From Microscillaceae bacterium (GTDB lineage Bacteria > Bacteroidota > Bacteroidia > Cytophagales > Microscillaceae): 13,424 nt of DNA. Numbering within the stretch: position 1 is the stretch's first letter; every line of letters starts with the position of its first letter. Of this stretch, positions 5,532-13,321 are shown one piece after another. The stretch spans positions 1 through 13,424 of the forward strand of contig DMHB01000042.1 of assembly GCA_003449595.1 (NCBI GenBank). Reading direction: 5' to 3'. A program made the translations under genes and the position numbers. Under the pieces are notes generated by a model, which had not been told where the DNA came from, searched no databases, and worked only from the letters and a program-made list of their open reading frames with translations.

Positions 5532-8018
5532 TTACTGGGCTACTTCAGGCAATGGCTTGAAGACAAAAGAAGGCGTTTTTTTATCAATCTGCGGTTGCAA
5601 GGCCAAAGCAAGCACCTCTTGGGCGTGGCGCACATAGTGGAAGGTCAGGTTTTTGATATAATCGGCGCGAATTTCTTCAATGTCTTTCCGATTTTTCTCG
5701 CTCAAAATTACTTCTGTAACACCGGCACGCTTGGCCGCCAATATTTTTTCTTGAATACCCCCCACCGGCAACACTTTGCCCCGCAGGGTGATTTCGCCGG
5801 TCATCGCCAGTTTGCCCCGCACGCTGCGGCGCGTAAGCAACGAAGCCAACGAGGTGAGCATCGTAATCCCCGCCGAGGGGCCATCTTTCGGAACTGCCCC
5901 TGCCGGGATGTGCAGGTGAAGATCATACTGCTCAAACAGGCGGTAATCTATTTGAAGGTCGTCGGCAATCGATTTGAGATAAGAAAAGGCCGTAGTAGCC
6001 GATTCTTTCATCACATCGCCTAACTGTCCCGAAAGGGTAAGTTTGCCGTTGCCACGACTGAGGTTGCTTTCGATGAATAAAATTTCGCCGCCTACTTGCG
6101 TCCACGCCAACCCCGTCGCTACACCCGGCAGGGCAAGGTCTTCATAGTCTTCCGGTTCATACAGGACAGCCCCAAGCAGTTTTTTCACTTCTTCGGTACT
6201 GATATTTTTCTGATAAGGCTCTTCCATCGCCAGCATTTTGGCCGTCTTGCGGACTAAATTGCCCACTTGCCGCTCTAAATTTCGCACACCCGATTCGCGG
6301 GTATAGTGCTCAACAAGGGTTTGGATGGCCGAGCGGTCAAACTTCAAATCCGTCTTTTTCAGGCCGTGTTCTTTCAGTTGCTTCGGAATGAGGTATTTCT
6401 TCGCAATCTCAATTTTTTCCTCCAAGGTATAGCCATTGATTTCGATGATTTCCATCCTATCGCGCAAAGCCGGATGAATGGTGTCTAAACTATTGGCCGT
6501 AGCGATGAACAACACCTTCGATAGGTCGAAGGGCGTGTCCAAATAATTATCCATAAAAGCATTGTTCTGCTCCGGATCGAGCACTTCGAGCAAGGCCGAA
6601 GCAGGGTCGCCGTGCAGGCTGGAACTCACTTTGTCTATTTCGTCCAAAATAAAAACCGGATTGGCGGCATTCACCTTTTTCAAGTTCTGAATCACTTTGC
6701 CCGGCATAGCCCCCACATAAGTACGGCGGTGGCCGCGAATTTCGGCTTCGTCGTGAACGCCGCCCAGCGACATCCGCACATATTTGCGGTTCAGGGCTTT
6801 GGCTATCGACTTCCCCAACGAGGTTTTGCCCACCCCCGGAGGGCCATACAAACAAATAATAGGGCCTTTGAGGGTTTGCTTGAGTTTCAACACAGCCAAA
6901 TATTCGATGATGCGCTCTTTTACTTTGTCTAAGCCATAATGGTCTTTGTCTAAAACCGTTTGGACTTTTTTCAAGTCGAGCGAGTCTTTGGTGTATTCGC
7001 CCCAAGGCAAATCGACCATCAATTCGACATAACTCATCGCCATTGGATACTCAGCCGACATCGGGTTGAGGCGCTGCAAGCGATCCAATTCTTTCAAGAA
7101 AAGCTGGTGGGTTTTGTCGTCCCACTTCTTTTTGCGGCCACGCATCCGCAGGTCGTCCACTTCTTTGTCAGCACCCACATCGCCCAGTTCGTCTTGCAGG
7201 GCTTTGATTTGCTGCCGGATAAAATAATCGCGCTGCTGCTGGTCGATGTCATTATGCACTTTGTTCTGTATTTCGCGCTTGATTTCGAGCAGCTGAATGT
7301 CGCGGTTCATAAATTCGAGCAGCGCCGTAGTGCGTTCTTCACCATTGTCGATTTCGAGCAAGCCTTGTTTTTCCGATACTTCTGCGTTGATATTGGTACA
7401 CAAAAAATGTGTCATAAAGCTCAGGCTGTCAATGTTTTCGACGGCTATTTGGGCTTCTTGCGGAATGTCGGGATTGAGCCGCATAATTTTGGTAGCCGAA
7501 TCTTTGAGCGTATGCAGCAGGGCTTTGGCTTCTTTGTGGCTGCGGGGCGGAAAATTTTCCGGCTTTAGTTTTACCTTGGCTGTCAGGTAGGGCTGCTCTT
7601 GGGTAAATTCGCGCACAGCAAAGCGTTGCTGCCCTTGGATAATGATCGTGATGTTGCCATCGGGCAGTTTGAGCAGTTTAAGGATTTGCGCCACCGTGCC
7701 TACTTGGTACAAATCGGCAGGTTTAGGCTCATCTACTTGCAAGTTGCTTTGCGCGATAACACCAATGACCGATTCGGATTCGTAGGCTTTTTTGACCAAC
7801 CGAATAGACTTCTGCCGCCCTACCGTTACCGGAATGATTACACCGGGGAAAAGTACAGTGTTTTTGAGTGGCAAAATAGGCAACTCGCTGGCTTCAATAT
7901 CAGCCGCATTTTTTACTTCGGGGCTGCCATCCTCAGAAGGGATGGAAAAAAGACTTTCAGATTTTTCTTCTTCCGAAGAGTGGAGCATTTCCTGTATATA
8001 TAAATTTTTGTAATTCAT
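5532..8018 (-). CDS. lon: ATP-dependent Lon protease
   Basis: An 828-residue cytosolic AAA+ serine protease that degrades misfolded and regulatory proteins as a hexamer. Order of domains: LON substrate-binding domain from about residue 44 (ELPILPLKNTVLFPG), helical linker, ATPase with Walker A GPPGVGKT at 392-399 and Walker B DE at 459-460 (FILDEIDK), sensor/arginine-finger region with ATANSLD and RDRMEII, and a C-terminal protease domain. The catalytic dyad is S715 in DGPSAG and K758 in GGIQEKIL, 43 residues apart as in E. coli Lon (S679/K722). The 40-residue acidic N-terminal extension (SSEEEKSESLF) is typical of Bacteroidetes Lon. Start ATG at 8018. It is followed after 14 bases by the hydrolase and is divergent from the PorE-like gene, with which it shares a spacer with dyads. 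Confidence 0.97.
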   Translation of the reverse strand: MNYKNLYIQEMLHSSEEEKSESLFSIPSEDGSPEVKNAADIEASELPILPLKNTVLFPGVIIPVTVGRQKSIRLVKKAYESESVIGVIAQSNLQVDEPKPADLYQVGTVAQILKLLKLPDGNITIIIQGQQRFAVREFTQEQPYLTAKVKLKPENFPPRSHKEAKALLHTLKDSATKIMRLNPDIPQEAQIAVENIDSLSFMTHFLCTNINAEVSEKQGLLEIDNGEERTTALLEFMNRDIQLLEIKREIQNKVHNDIDQQQRDYFIRQQIKALQDELGDVGADKEVDDLRMRGRKKKWDDKTHQLFLKELDRLQRLNPMSAEYPMAMSYVELMVDLPWGEYTKDSLDLKKVQTVLDKDHYGLDKVKERIIEYLAVLKLKQTLKGPIICLYGPPGVGKTSLGKSIAKALNRKYVRMSLGGVHDEAEIRGHRRTYVGAMPGKVIQNLKKVNAANPVFILDEIDKVSSSLHGDPASALLEVLDPEQNNAFMDNYLDTPFDLSKVLFIATANSLDTIHPALRDRMEIIEINGYTLEEKIEIAKKYLIPKQLKEHGLKKTDLKFDRSAIQTLVEHYTRESGVRNLERQVGNLVRKTAKMLAMEEPYQKNISTEEVKKLLGAVLYEPEDYEDLALPGVATGLAWTQVGGEILFIESNLSRGNGKLTLSGQLGDVMKESATTAFSYLKSIADDLQIDYRLFEQYDLHLHIPAGAVPKDGPSAGITMLTSLASLLTRRSVRGKLAMTGEITLRGKVLPVGGIQEKILAAKRAGVTEVILSEKNRKDIEEIRADYIKNLTFHYVRHAQEVLALALQPQIDKKTPSFVFKPLPEVAQ

Positions 8019-8030
8019 TCTGAAGTAGGC

Positions 8031-8055
8031 ATTTTATGTTAGTTTGGCATAAAAT
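8031..8055. promoter_or_regulatory. Dyad 1 in the lon/porE-like spacer (possible operator)
   Basis: ATTTTATG (8031-8038), nine bases, CATAAAAT (8048-8055): perfect 8-bp inverted repeat 12 bases upstream of the lon start codon. The nine-base spacing resembles CIRCE, but the sequence is not CIRCE. The A/T-rich arms could arise by chance, but a second similar dyad follows. Confidence 0.4.
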
Positions 8056-8065
8056 TAGAGAAAAT

Positions 8066-8087
8066 GTATAAAAGCAGCGTTTTATAC
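8066..8087. promoter_or_regulatory. Dyad 2 in the lon/porE-like spacer (possible operator)
   Basis: GTATAAAA (8066-8073), GCAGCG, TTTTATAC (8080-8087): perfect 8-bp inverted repeat. It shares the ATAAAA/TTTTAT core with dyad 1, and the two centres are about 33 bases (roughly three helical turns) apart. Confidence 0.4.
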
Positions 8088-8139
8088 GTTTTGTTTCTAA
8101 TAGTCAATCCTTGTGCCAGCGCAAATGTGCTGCATTTTT

Positions 8140-8174
8140 GTCAGTTTTTTATCAAAAAAAACAAAAAAACTGAC
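8140..8174 (+). promoter_or_regulatory. 11-bp inverted repeat in the leader of the PorE-like gene
   Basis: GTCAGTTTTTT (8140-8150) and AAAAAACTGAC (8164-8174) are perfect complements with a 13-base loop, 33 bases before the preferred ATG. Transcribed from the plus strand it would form a stable leader hairpin. It lacks a trailing T run (TGTTTGG follows), so an RNA-stability or translation role is as likely as attenuation. Confidence 0.45.
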
Positions 8175-8207
8175 TGTTTGGAGGTTTGCTCTAACCAACA
8201 ATGTTGT

Positions 8208-10424
8208 ATGAATGGGAAATGGTTTACAAAAATTATTTATATACTTAGTTGCTTTTGTTGTTTTGTTTTTTTGCATCCGGCCACAACCGTAGCCCAAAAA
8301 AGCGAAAAAAATAAAGCGGCCAACAAGAACGAAAATCCTAAGACAGACCCCTCGCTTCCGCCACCCGACCAAGAAATGGTGTACTTCAAAAACTTGAATG
8401 CTATACCCTATTATTTCGACAGCAAAAAAATTGACGAAATAGGTAAATTGGAATCAAAAGGCGACAAGCAAAATATGTACGTGCAATTGCTCAAGTATGT
8501 GCAGCAGTTTGGCGTCGAAAATTTTTTCAAAAACAACTTTTTCCTTTGGGCTTTGGGCAAGCTTTCCGAAGAATTAGGCTACCTCAAGCAAGCCAAAAGC
8601 CTTTACCGCTATGTGCTGAAACACCACCGCAGCGGCAATATCCAAGAGGCGCGCCTTTATTACGACTCTTTGGTGCGCAATGACATAGATTATTATTTGC
8701 CGGTAGCCTATTATTACCAGCTCATCGAAGCACGCAAAGCCATCGATGAAAAATATGCGGTCAAAGGACGCGCCATCCGCTTAGAAAAAGAAATCAACGA
8801 TACGACTGCCAGCGACTATGGCCCTACCTTGGCCAAACAAGGCGAACGGATAATGATGATATTTACGTCCAACCGCAACCTTTCGCAAAGCAACCGCAGC
8901 CTTACCTACCAACGCAAAGACAGCTTGGTGCCGCCCAACGAAGACTTATTTGTAACAACTAAAATGGATACGTTCTATTTGGTAGAAACCGAAATAGGCC
9001 GCATTGTCGATACAGTGAAGTGGAAACGCGCCGAGCCGCTCTATGGCCTCAACAGCATTTACAACGAAGGGTCTGCTTCGATAAGCCGCGATGGGCAAAC
9101 CATTTATTTTTCGCGCTGCGACAGCCCCGACGGCTTTGGTAGTTGCGATTTGTATATGGCTGAAAAGAAAGACACCTTGTGGGGCAATGTCCGCAACTTA
9201 GGCATTGAAGTCAACAGCATTAGTTGGGAGTCTCACCCCTCGCTTTCGCATACCGAAGACACCCTGTTCTTTGCCTCCGACCGCTTAGGCGGATTTGGTA
9301 TGGCCGATATTTACCTTACTTACAAAGTACGTGATGAAAGTGGGAGCTGGAACGGCAAGTGGTCGCGTGCGCAAAATTTGGGGCCTACTGTCAACACCCG
9401 CCTCAGCGAAGTCAGCCCGTTTTATCATCCTCGGTTTCCGGTGCTTTACTTTAGCTCGAATGGCCAATTGGTCAATTTTGGCTACAAAGAAGAAGGCACA
9501 GGCTCGCTCAATTCGTTCGATATTTACAAAACACGCCAAGAAAAAATGAAAGTCGAAGCCGACGGCCAAGCCAAGGATGTGCTTTTTTGGACCGAGCCTA
9601 AAAACGTTGGCCCGCTGATCAACACCAAGGGCGACGAGTATTACTTTGCCATCGACGAAAAAGCCGAAATGCTTTACTTTGCCAAAACTGATACGGTGCA
9701 ATACTTCAAGAAAGCAATGACCAAAAAAGGCTTGGATACAGTATGGTACAAAAAACCGGTGATGAAATTATACAGTTTTCCGCTGCCTATGGAAGCCCAA
9801 CCCAACGCCGTGGTGTTGCTCAAAGGCAGTGTGAAAGATTCTATCACCGGCGAGGTGCTCAGCGGCATCGTTTCTATCATCGATTTGGACAATGGCATCG
9901 AGGTAGCCCCCAAATACCTCCGCCCCGACGGCACGTATGAGTTCGAGCTAATCCGCAACAACAAGTATTTGGTGGTCATCACCGGCGACGATTTTTTCCG
10001 CGTTGAGCGCGAGTTTTTGCTCGAAGGCGATACCATTCTCAACGTCGAAACCCCTTCGATGAAGTTCCAAAAATGGAAATTTGCTTCCATTGAGTTCCAA
10101 CCCGGTGCGTGGGACGTTACCGCGGAAATGGAGCCTGACTTACAAAAGTTAGTTACTTTTTTAGTCGATCACCCCAACTTGGGCTTGCGGGTAACCGGTC
10201 ATACCGAAGTGCTGGGCGATGCCAATTACAACCTCGAATTATCGCAAAACCGTGCCGATGCCATCAAAGCCTACATCAATAAAAAAGGTAAGTTCAAGGC
10301 CGATCGCATCGAAGCCATTGGCTATGGCGGGTCGCAGCCCATTGTGTCGGAAGAGCGTGGCGACGATGATAAAAAACTGAACCGCCGCGTAGAATTCGAA
10401 ATTTTAAGGTTAGAAGAAAACTAA
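8208..10424 (+). CDS. PorE-like envelope protein: TPR-like, PD40 propeller, CRD and OmpA-like domains
   Basis: A 738-residue protein from ATG 8208. Domains in order: Sec signal peptide (residues 1-29, cut near TVA/QK); TPR-like helices (about 57-185, with LGYLKQAKSLYRYVLKHH); PD40/WD40-like propeller repeats (about 285-485: SISRDGQTIYFSR, LFFASDRLGGFG, VLYFSSNG, MLYFAK); a carboxypeptidase-regulatory-like beta domain (about 534-600: LKGSVKDSITGEVLSG); and an OmpA C-terminal domain (about 624-735) with TGHTEVLGDANYNLELSQNRADAI and NRRVEFEI, which should bind peptidoglycan. This order is that of PorE, which anchors the type IX secretion/gliding machine to peptidoglycan in Porphyromonas gingivalis. 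Known PorE is a lipoprotein; here no clean lipobox is seen (ILSC is followed by more hydrophobic residues). Paralogues with this layout exist in Bacteroidetes, so orthology is not proven. An in-frame ATG at 8064 would place the signal sequence 48 residues inside and is rejected. Confidence 0.85.
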   Translation: MNGKWFTKIIYILSCFCCFVFLHPATTVAQKSEKNKAANKNENPKTDPSLPPPDQEMVYFKNLNAIPYYFDSKKIDEIGKLESKGDKQNMYVQLLKYVQQFGVENFFKNNFFLWALGKLSEELGYLKQAKSLYRYVLKHHRSGNIQEARLYYDSLVRNDIDYYLPVAYYYQLIEARKAIDEKYAVKGRAIRLEKEINDTTASDYGPTLAKQGERIMMIFTSNRNLSQSNRSLTYQRKDSLVPPNEDLFVTTKMDTFYLVETEIGRIVDTVKWKRAEPLYGLNSIYNEGSASISRDGQTIYFSRCDSPDGFGSCDLYMAEKKDTLWGNVRNLGIEVNSISWESHPSLSHTEDTLFFASDRLGGFGMADIYLTYKVRDESGSWNGKWSRAQNLGPTVNTRLSEVSPFYHPRFPVLYFSSNGQLVNFGYKEEGTGSLNSFDIYKTRQEKMKVEADGQAKDVLFWTEPKNVGPLINTKGDEYYFAIDEKAEMLYFAKTDTVQYFKKAMTKKGLDTVWYKKPVMKLYSFPLPMEAQPNAVVLLKGSVKDSITGEVLSGIVSIIDLDNGIEVAPKYLRPDGTYEFELIRNNKYLVVITGDDFFRVEREFLLEGDTILNVETPSMKFQKWKFASIEFQPGAWDVTAEMEPDLQKLVTFLVDHPNLGLRVTGHTEVLGDANYNLELSQNRADAIKAYINKKGKFKADRIEAIGYGGSQPIVSEERGDDDKKLNRRVEFEILRLEEN

Positions 10425-10432
10425 AACAGCGG

Positions 10433-10948
10433 CTATTTTTTACGGCTGTATTTAACCAGTTCGATCCAAACTTCCAAAATACCCCGCTCATCGCTTATCC
10501 TTTTGATCTTGGCATCTACCCGCAGCCTCTGGTTCAGCCTTGCTTTGATTTCTAAGGCCAAATCAGTGTCTAAAAAACCAATTTGTTCACCATTGAGCCT
10601 TACAACTTTTACGGCATCGCGATCATATTTATTCAATTCGTCGGGAATAAGCATCAGCCGCTCGCCTTCCTTGGTACGCTTGATAATCGATTGGCGCTCA
10701 ACACCTGTATCATCGTTTTTATAGCGTACTCCGGCTACGGAGGTCAGCACCGGCGCAAGTTTTACCATATCGTTGTGCGAATCGAACCGGCTGAGGTAAT
10801 TTCGATACACCTTATCGTCGAGCGAGCTTCCTCCTTCCTTTTTTCTTCTTTTAGGAGGTTTGGCCGAGGGTTGTGTTTGCCCGGAAGAAAATAAATACAG
10901 TCCTACAAAGGCAACTACCAAAATAAATAATAGTATTTCGAATGTCAT
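10433..10948 (-). CDS. Membrane-anchored HIRAN-domain protein
   Basis: A 171-residue protein when started at ATG 10948, which puts the hydrophobic helix FEILLFILVVAFVGLYLF (residues 3-20) at the N-terminus. A basic linker (KPPKRRKKEGG) follows, then a HIRAN-like domain at about 66-160: SVAGVRYKN, a LMLIPDELNKYDRDAVKVV core (N105 to V112 region), GEQIGFLDTDLALEI, and a closing beta-strand. HIRAN domains bind DNA ends in the helicase HLTF and occur alone in bacteria. A membrane tether is unusual for a DNA-binding domain. Residues encoded upstream to 11032 would cross the promoter box at 10968-10975, so they are left out. The stop lies eight bases beyond the convergent PorE-like stop. Function is unknown. 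Confidence 0.75.
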   Translation of the reverse strand: MTFEILLFILVVAFVGLYLFSSGQTQPSAKPPKRRKKEGGSSLDDKVYRNYLSRFDSHNDMVKLAPVLTSVAGVRYKNDDTGVERQSIIKRTKEGERLMLIPDELNKYDRDAVKVVRLNGEQIGFLDTDLALEIKARLNQRLRVDAKIKRISDERGILEVWIELVKYSRKK

Positions 10949-10967
10949 AAAATCCGCAGTAAGGCCA

Positions 10968-10975
10968 CAAAGATA
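10968..10975 (-). promoter_or_regulatory. Bacteroidetes -7 box for the HIRAN gene
   Basis: Minus-strand TATCTTTG (followed by TGGCC) is an exact TAnnTTTG match, 19 bases before the ATG at 10948. It would give a leader of about 13 bases and supports the shorter start. No clear -33 TTTG is seen at 19-21 bases. Confidence 0.6.
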
Positions 10976-11106
10976 ACAGATTTTGTTGTGATGTTTTTTT
11001 GGAAGCTGGAGGGCTGCTTGTAGCTTTTGCACTCCAAAAAATTCCTAAATTGCATCCCCAAAAAAGCCCTTTGGCCAAGACAAAACCCATAGACGAACAC
11101 CCCTAT

Positions 11107-12096
11107 ATGACACCCCTCCAACAGTTTGCAAAGCGTATTGTAGAAAATACCAGGTTTCAAAATTTTATCATTTTCATCATCGTACTGGCCGGTATTTCTA
11201 TTGGCTTGGATACGTATGAACACATTCATAAGCAGTTTTCGCACCAGTTAGAGCTGGCCAACCATATTATCCTCGCTATTTTTGTCATCGAAATTGTGCT
11301 CAAACTCTTAGCTGAGGGCAACCAACCTTGGCGCTATTTCTATGATGGCTGGAATGTATTCGATTTTATCATCGTGGCGGTGGCGTTCTTACCCATCGAT
11401 GCCAATTTTGTGGCGGTTATCCGGATGTTGCGCTTGTTGCGGATATTGCGCCTTATCAATGCCATCCCGCAGCTTCGGATGATTATTGGCGCATTGCTGA
11501 AAAGTATTCCTTCGATGGTGTATATTTTTATGCTGTTGATCTTGCATTTCTATGTGTTTGGTACTTTGGCCACCATTCTGTTTTCAAGCAACGACCCCAA
11601 ACACTTTGGCAACTTGCACACTTCTTTTGTAACGCTTTTTCGCATTGTAACCTTAGAGGGGTGGTCCGAGGTGCTGTATATCAATATGTATGGCTGCGAC
11701 AAAATACCGTATGAACCCAAAGATATGTTTCCTTGTACCCATCCACACCCACAACCGGTAGTAGCCGTTGCATTTTTTATTACTTTCATCGTAACCGGTT
11801 CTATGATTGTGCTTAACCTGTTTATTGGGGTTGTTTTGGGCGGCATCGAAGACATCAAATTAGAAGTGGCCGCTGAAGAAAAAAGCAAACAACGCGCCGA
11901 GCAAGTCAAAAACAATTTACCCATCGAACTCACCGTGGAGGAATACCTCAGCTTACTGCAAACCCAAATTCAGACCCTCAATGATAAGTTAGACTGGCTT
12001 GTATCGCATAATCCACCCAACAGTGCATCGCCGCCGCAAGGAACGAACATCCCAAAGCAGCCAACCAAACAAAGCGGGGGATCTAAGAAAAAATAA
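11107..12096 (+). CDS. Voltage-gated cation channel (bacterial Nav/Cav-like ion transporter)
   Basis: A 329-residue inner-membrane protein from ATG 11107, with one six-helix channel unit that would assemble as a tetramer. S1 starts near FQNFIIFIIVLAG; S4 has arginines every third residue, R106, R109, R112 and R115 (RMLRLLRILRLI); S5 lies around MVYIFMLLILHFYVFG; the selectivity filter is T182-L-E-G-W-S-E188; S6 is about 219-245 (FFITFIVTGSMIVLNLFIGVV). A loop between filter and S6 has C197 and C210, possibly disulfide-linked outside the cell. The C-terminus has a predicted coiled coil (about 277-300) and a polar basic tail. Glycine at 185 replaces the serine of sodium-selective bacterial channels and matches calcium channels. 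A TTG-initiated form from 10999 is less likely. It ends in a strong terminator. Confidence 0.9.
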   Translation: MTPLQQFAKRIVENTRFQNFIIFIIVLAGISIGLDTYEHIHKQFSHQLELANHIILAIFVIEIVLKLLAEGNQPWRYFYDGWNVFDFIIVAVAFLPIDANFVAVIRMLRLLRILRLINAIPQLRMIIGALLKSIPSMVYIFMLLILHFYVFGTLATILFSSNDPKHFGNLHTSFVTLFRIVTLEGWSEVLYINMYGCDKIPYEPKDMFPCTHPHPQPVVAVAFFITFIVTGSMIVLNLFIGVVLGGIEDIKLEVAAEEKSKQRAEQVKNNLPIELTVEEYLSLLQTQIQTLNDKLDWLVSHNPPNSASPPQGTNIPKQPTKQSGGSKKK

Positions 12097-12115
12097 GTGA
12101 ATCTTGTATTGTCTG

Positions 12116-12154
12116 AAGGAGTTGGGTAATGAGTAAACTACCCAACTCCTTTTT
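12116..12154 (+). terminator. Strong intrinsic terminator of the cation-channel gene
   Basis: AAGGAGTTGGGTA (12116-12128) and TACCCAACTCCTT (12139-12151) form a perfect 13-bp stem with a ten-base loop, ending in a T run (12150-12154). It starts 19 bases after the channel stop codon. The right arm includes the last codons and TAG stop of the opposite-strand bestrophin gene. Confidence 0.9.
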
Positions 12155-13097
12155 CGATCAGTTGCAAAATAGGGTCAGCAATGGGTTTGGAAACTTCACT
12201 GAACTCTACATTATCGCGAGACATTTGTAGAATTTCATACACATTGGCCTCTATTTTCTGGCAAATCACATCGACTGGCAAATCGTTGGAATCTTGTCCA
12301 AAAGGCTCTTCTATTTCATTGCCAATGGCTTTCAACCCTGCCAAAGAATAAAAAATCAGGCTTATCAAGGGCAGCGTCCAATACTGCAAATCACTGATCA
12401 TCACAAAGGGTAAGGTCGTAAAATATAAAACCAAGAAGTGAAAAAGGTGCATTTTGTAAGCCTGGGGCATCGGTGTGCTTCGAATGCGCTCGCAGCCCCC
12501 ACTGATGTCGGTCAGTTGGTTGGCCAAGGTATCGAGGCTTTGAAACTGGAATCCGTCCAATTGTTTGCTTTGGTAAGCTTGGTAAACAAACTGATACAAG
12601 CGTTTGGCTATCCAGTTGGGGTGGTGGTTTGCTTGCGCCAATAATTCTACTTCGTGTTGGCTTAGCAAATAATGATAGTCAATGGTCTTGTCGTCACGCA
12701 AGTGGTTGCGCAGTGCAAAAGCGTAGGCTGCCAGCAACCGCGCCACGGTGTTTCTATCTTCTTTTTTTGGAAAAAAAGCAAATGCTTTGATGGCTATTTC
12801 GCGGCAAGCGTTTACCAAACCACCTAATAATTTGCGCCCTTCCGACCAGCGCTCGTAAGCCGTATTGGTACGAAAAACCAACAGCAAACCCAAGGCAACC
12901 CCCATAATGGAGTGTAGGGTGCCCCCTAATTTTAGCCCTCCGGTGATGTGGTCGATGTCGAGTATGAGCAAAATGACTACAAAAATATTGAGCAGCACCA
13001 ACGCCCAAAATAAGCGTCTGAGGGTATTGAAGTCGAAAAATAAGCGGGCAAAAAAGAGCGCCCAGCCTTTTAATGGATTTTTTTCTATGAATGACAT
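12138..13097 (-). CDS. Bestrophin-like anion/cation channel (YneE family)
   Basis: A 319-residue inner-membrane protein from ATG 13097 (MSFIEKNP). Bestrophin marks are F75-RTNTAYERW-84 at the end of the second membrane helix, GGLVNACREIA, SGGCERI..TPMPQAY ahead of the third helix, and 261-EIEEPFGQDSNDLPVD. Four membrane helices fall near 28-47, 58-77, 215-233 and 237-257. Bacterial relatives form pentameric channels; the one with a known structure (Klebsiella) prefers cations, so ion choice is not predictable here. An ATG at 13175 would add 26 residues not typical of the family and would lie within two bases of the predicted transcription start, so the shorter form is chosen. It converges on the cation-channel gene and the two transcripts overlap at a terminator. 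Confidence 0.88.
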   Translation of the reverse strand: MSFIEKNPLKGWALFFARLFFDFNTLRRLFWALVLLNIFVVILLILDIDHITGGLKLGGTLHSIMGVALGLLLVFRTNTAYERWSEGRKLLGGLVNACREIAIKAFAFFPKKEDRNTVARLLAAYAFALRNHLRDDKTIDYHYLLSQHEVELLAQANHHPNWIAKRLYQFVYQAYQSKQLDGFQFQSLDTLANQLTDISGGCERIRSTPMPQAYKMHLFHFLVLYFTTLPFVMISDLQYWTLPLISLIFYSLAGLKAIGNEIEEPFGQDSNDLPVDVICQKIEANVYEILQMSRDNVEFSEVSKPIADPILQLIEKGVG

Positions 13098-13182
13098 GGC
13101 TAATGGATGTTTAGGCAATAGGTTAAAAACTACAACGGATTGAATATAGTTTGAAGCTTCTACAACTTCATACACAACTTAT

Positions 13183-13212
13183 CAAAAATATAACAAAATA
13201 AGGCATAAACAA
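13183..13212 (-). promoter_or_regulatory. Promoter of the bestrophin-like gene
   Basis: Minus strand: TTG (13212-13210), a 19-base spacer, then TATTTTTG (13190-13183), an exact match to TAnnTTTG with proper spacing from a -33 TTG. Predicted transcript start is near 13176, giving a leader of about 79 bases to ATG 13097. Confidence 0.55.
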
Positions 13213-13321
13213 TGCCAAATAGCATCCGTCGATCCACTGATTGTATTTTTTCAATAAATACCGCAATAAAAAATTCTTAGGTCTGGATTGTAACGTTTAT
13301 TTTTTTGCAGGAAAAAAGGCT

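Noticed and set aside
5595..7568. Long plus-strand reading frames opposite lon (for example 6960-7568 and 5595-6023)
   Set aside because: They are complements of the well-conserved Lon protein and show no recognisable domain; they are shadows of lon codon use.
8031..8055. CIRCE/HrcA operator upstream of lon
   Set aside because: The spacing of nine bases fits but the arms ATTTTATG/CATAAAAT do not match TTAGCACTC/GAGTGCTAA.
8064..8207. N-terminal extension of the PorE-like protein from ATG 8064
   Set aside because: It would bury the signal peptide at residue 49 and translate through dyad 2 and an 11-bp hairpin.
10999..11106. TTG start adding 36 residues to the cation channel
   Set aside because: The added residues are unlike the family, and an ATG at 11107 begins the normal cytosolic helix before S1.
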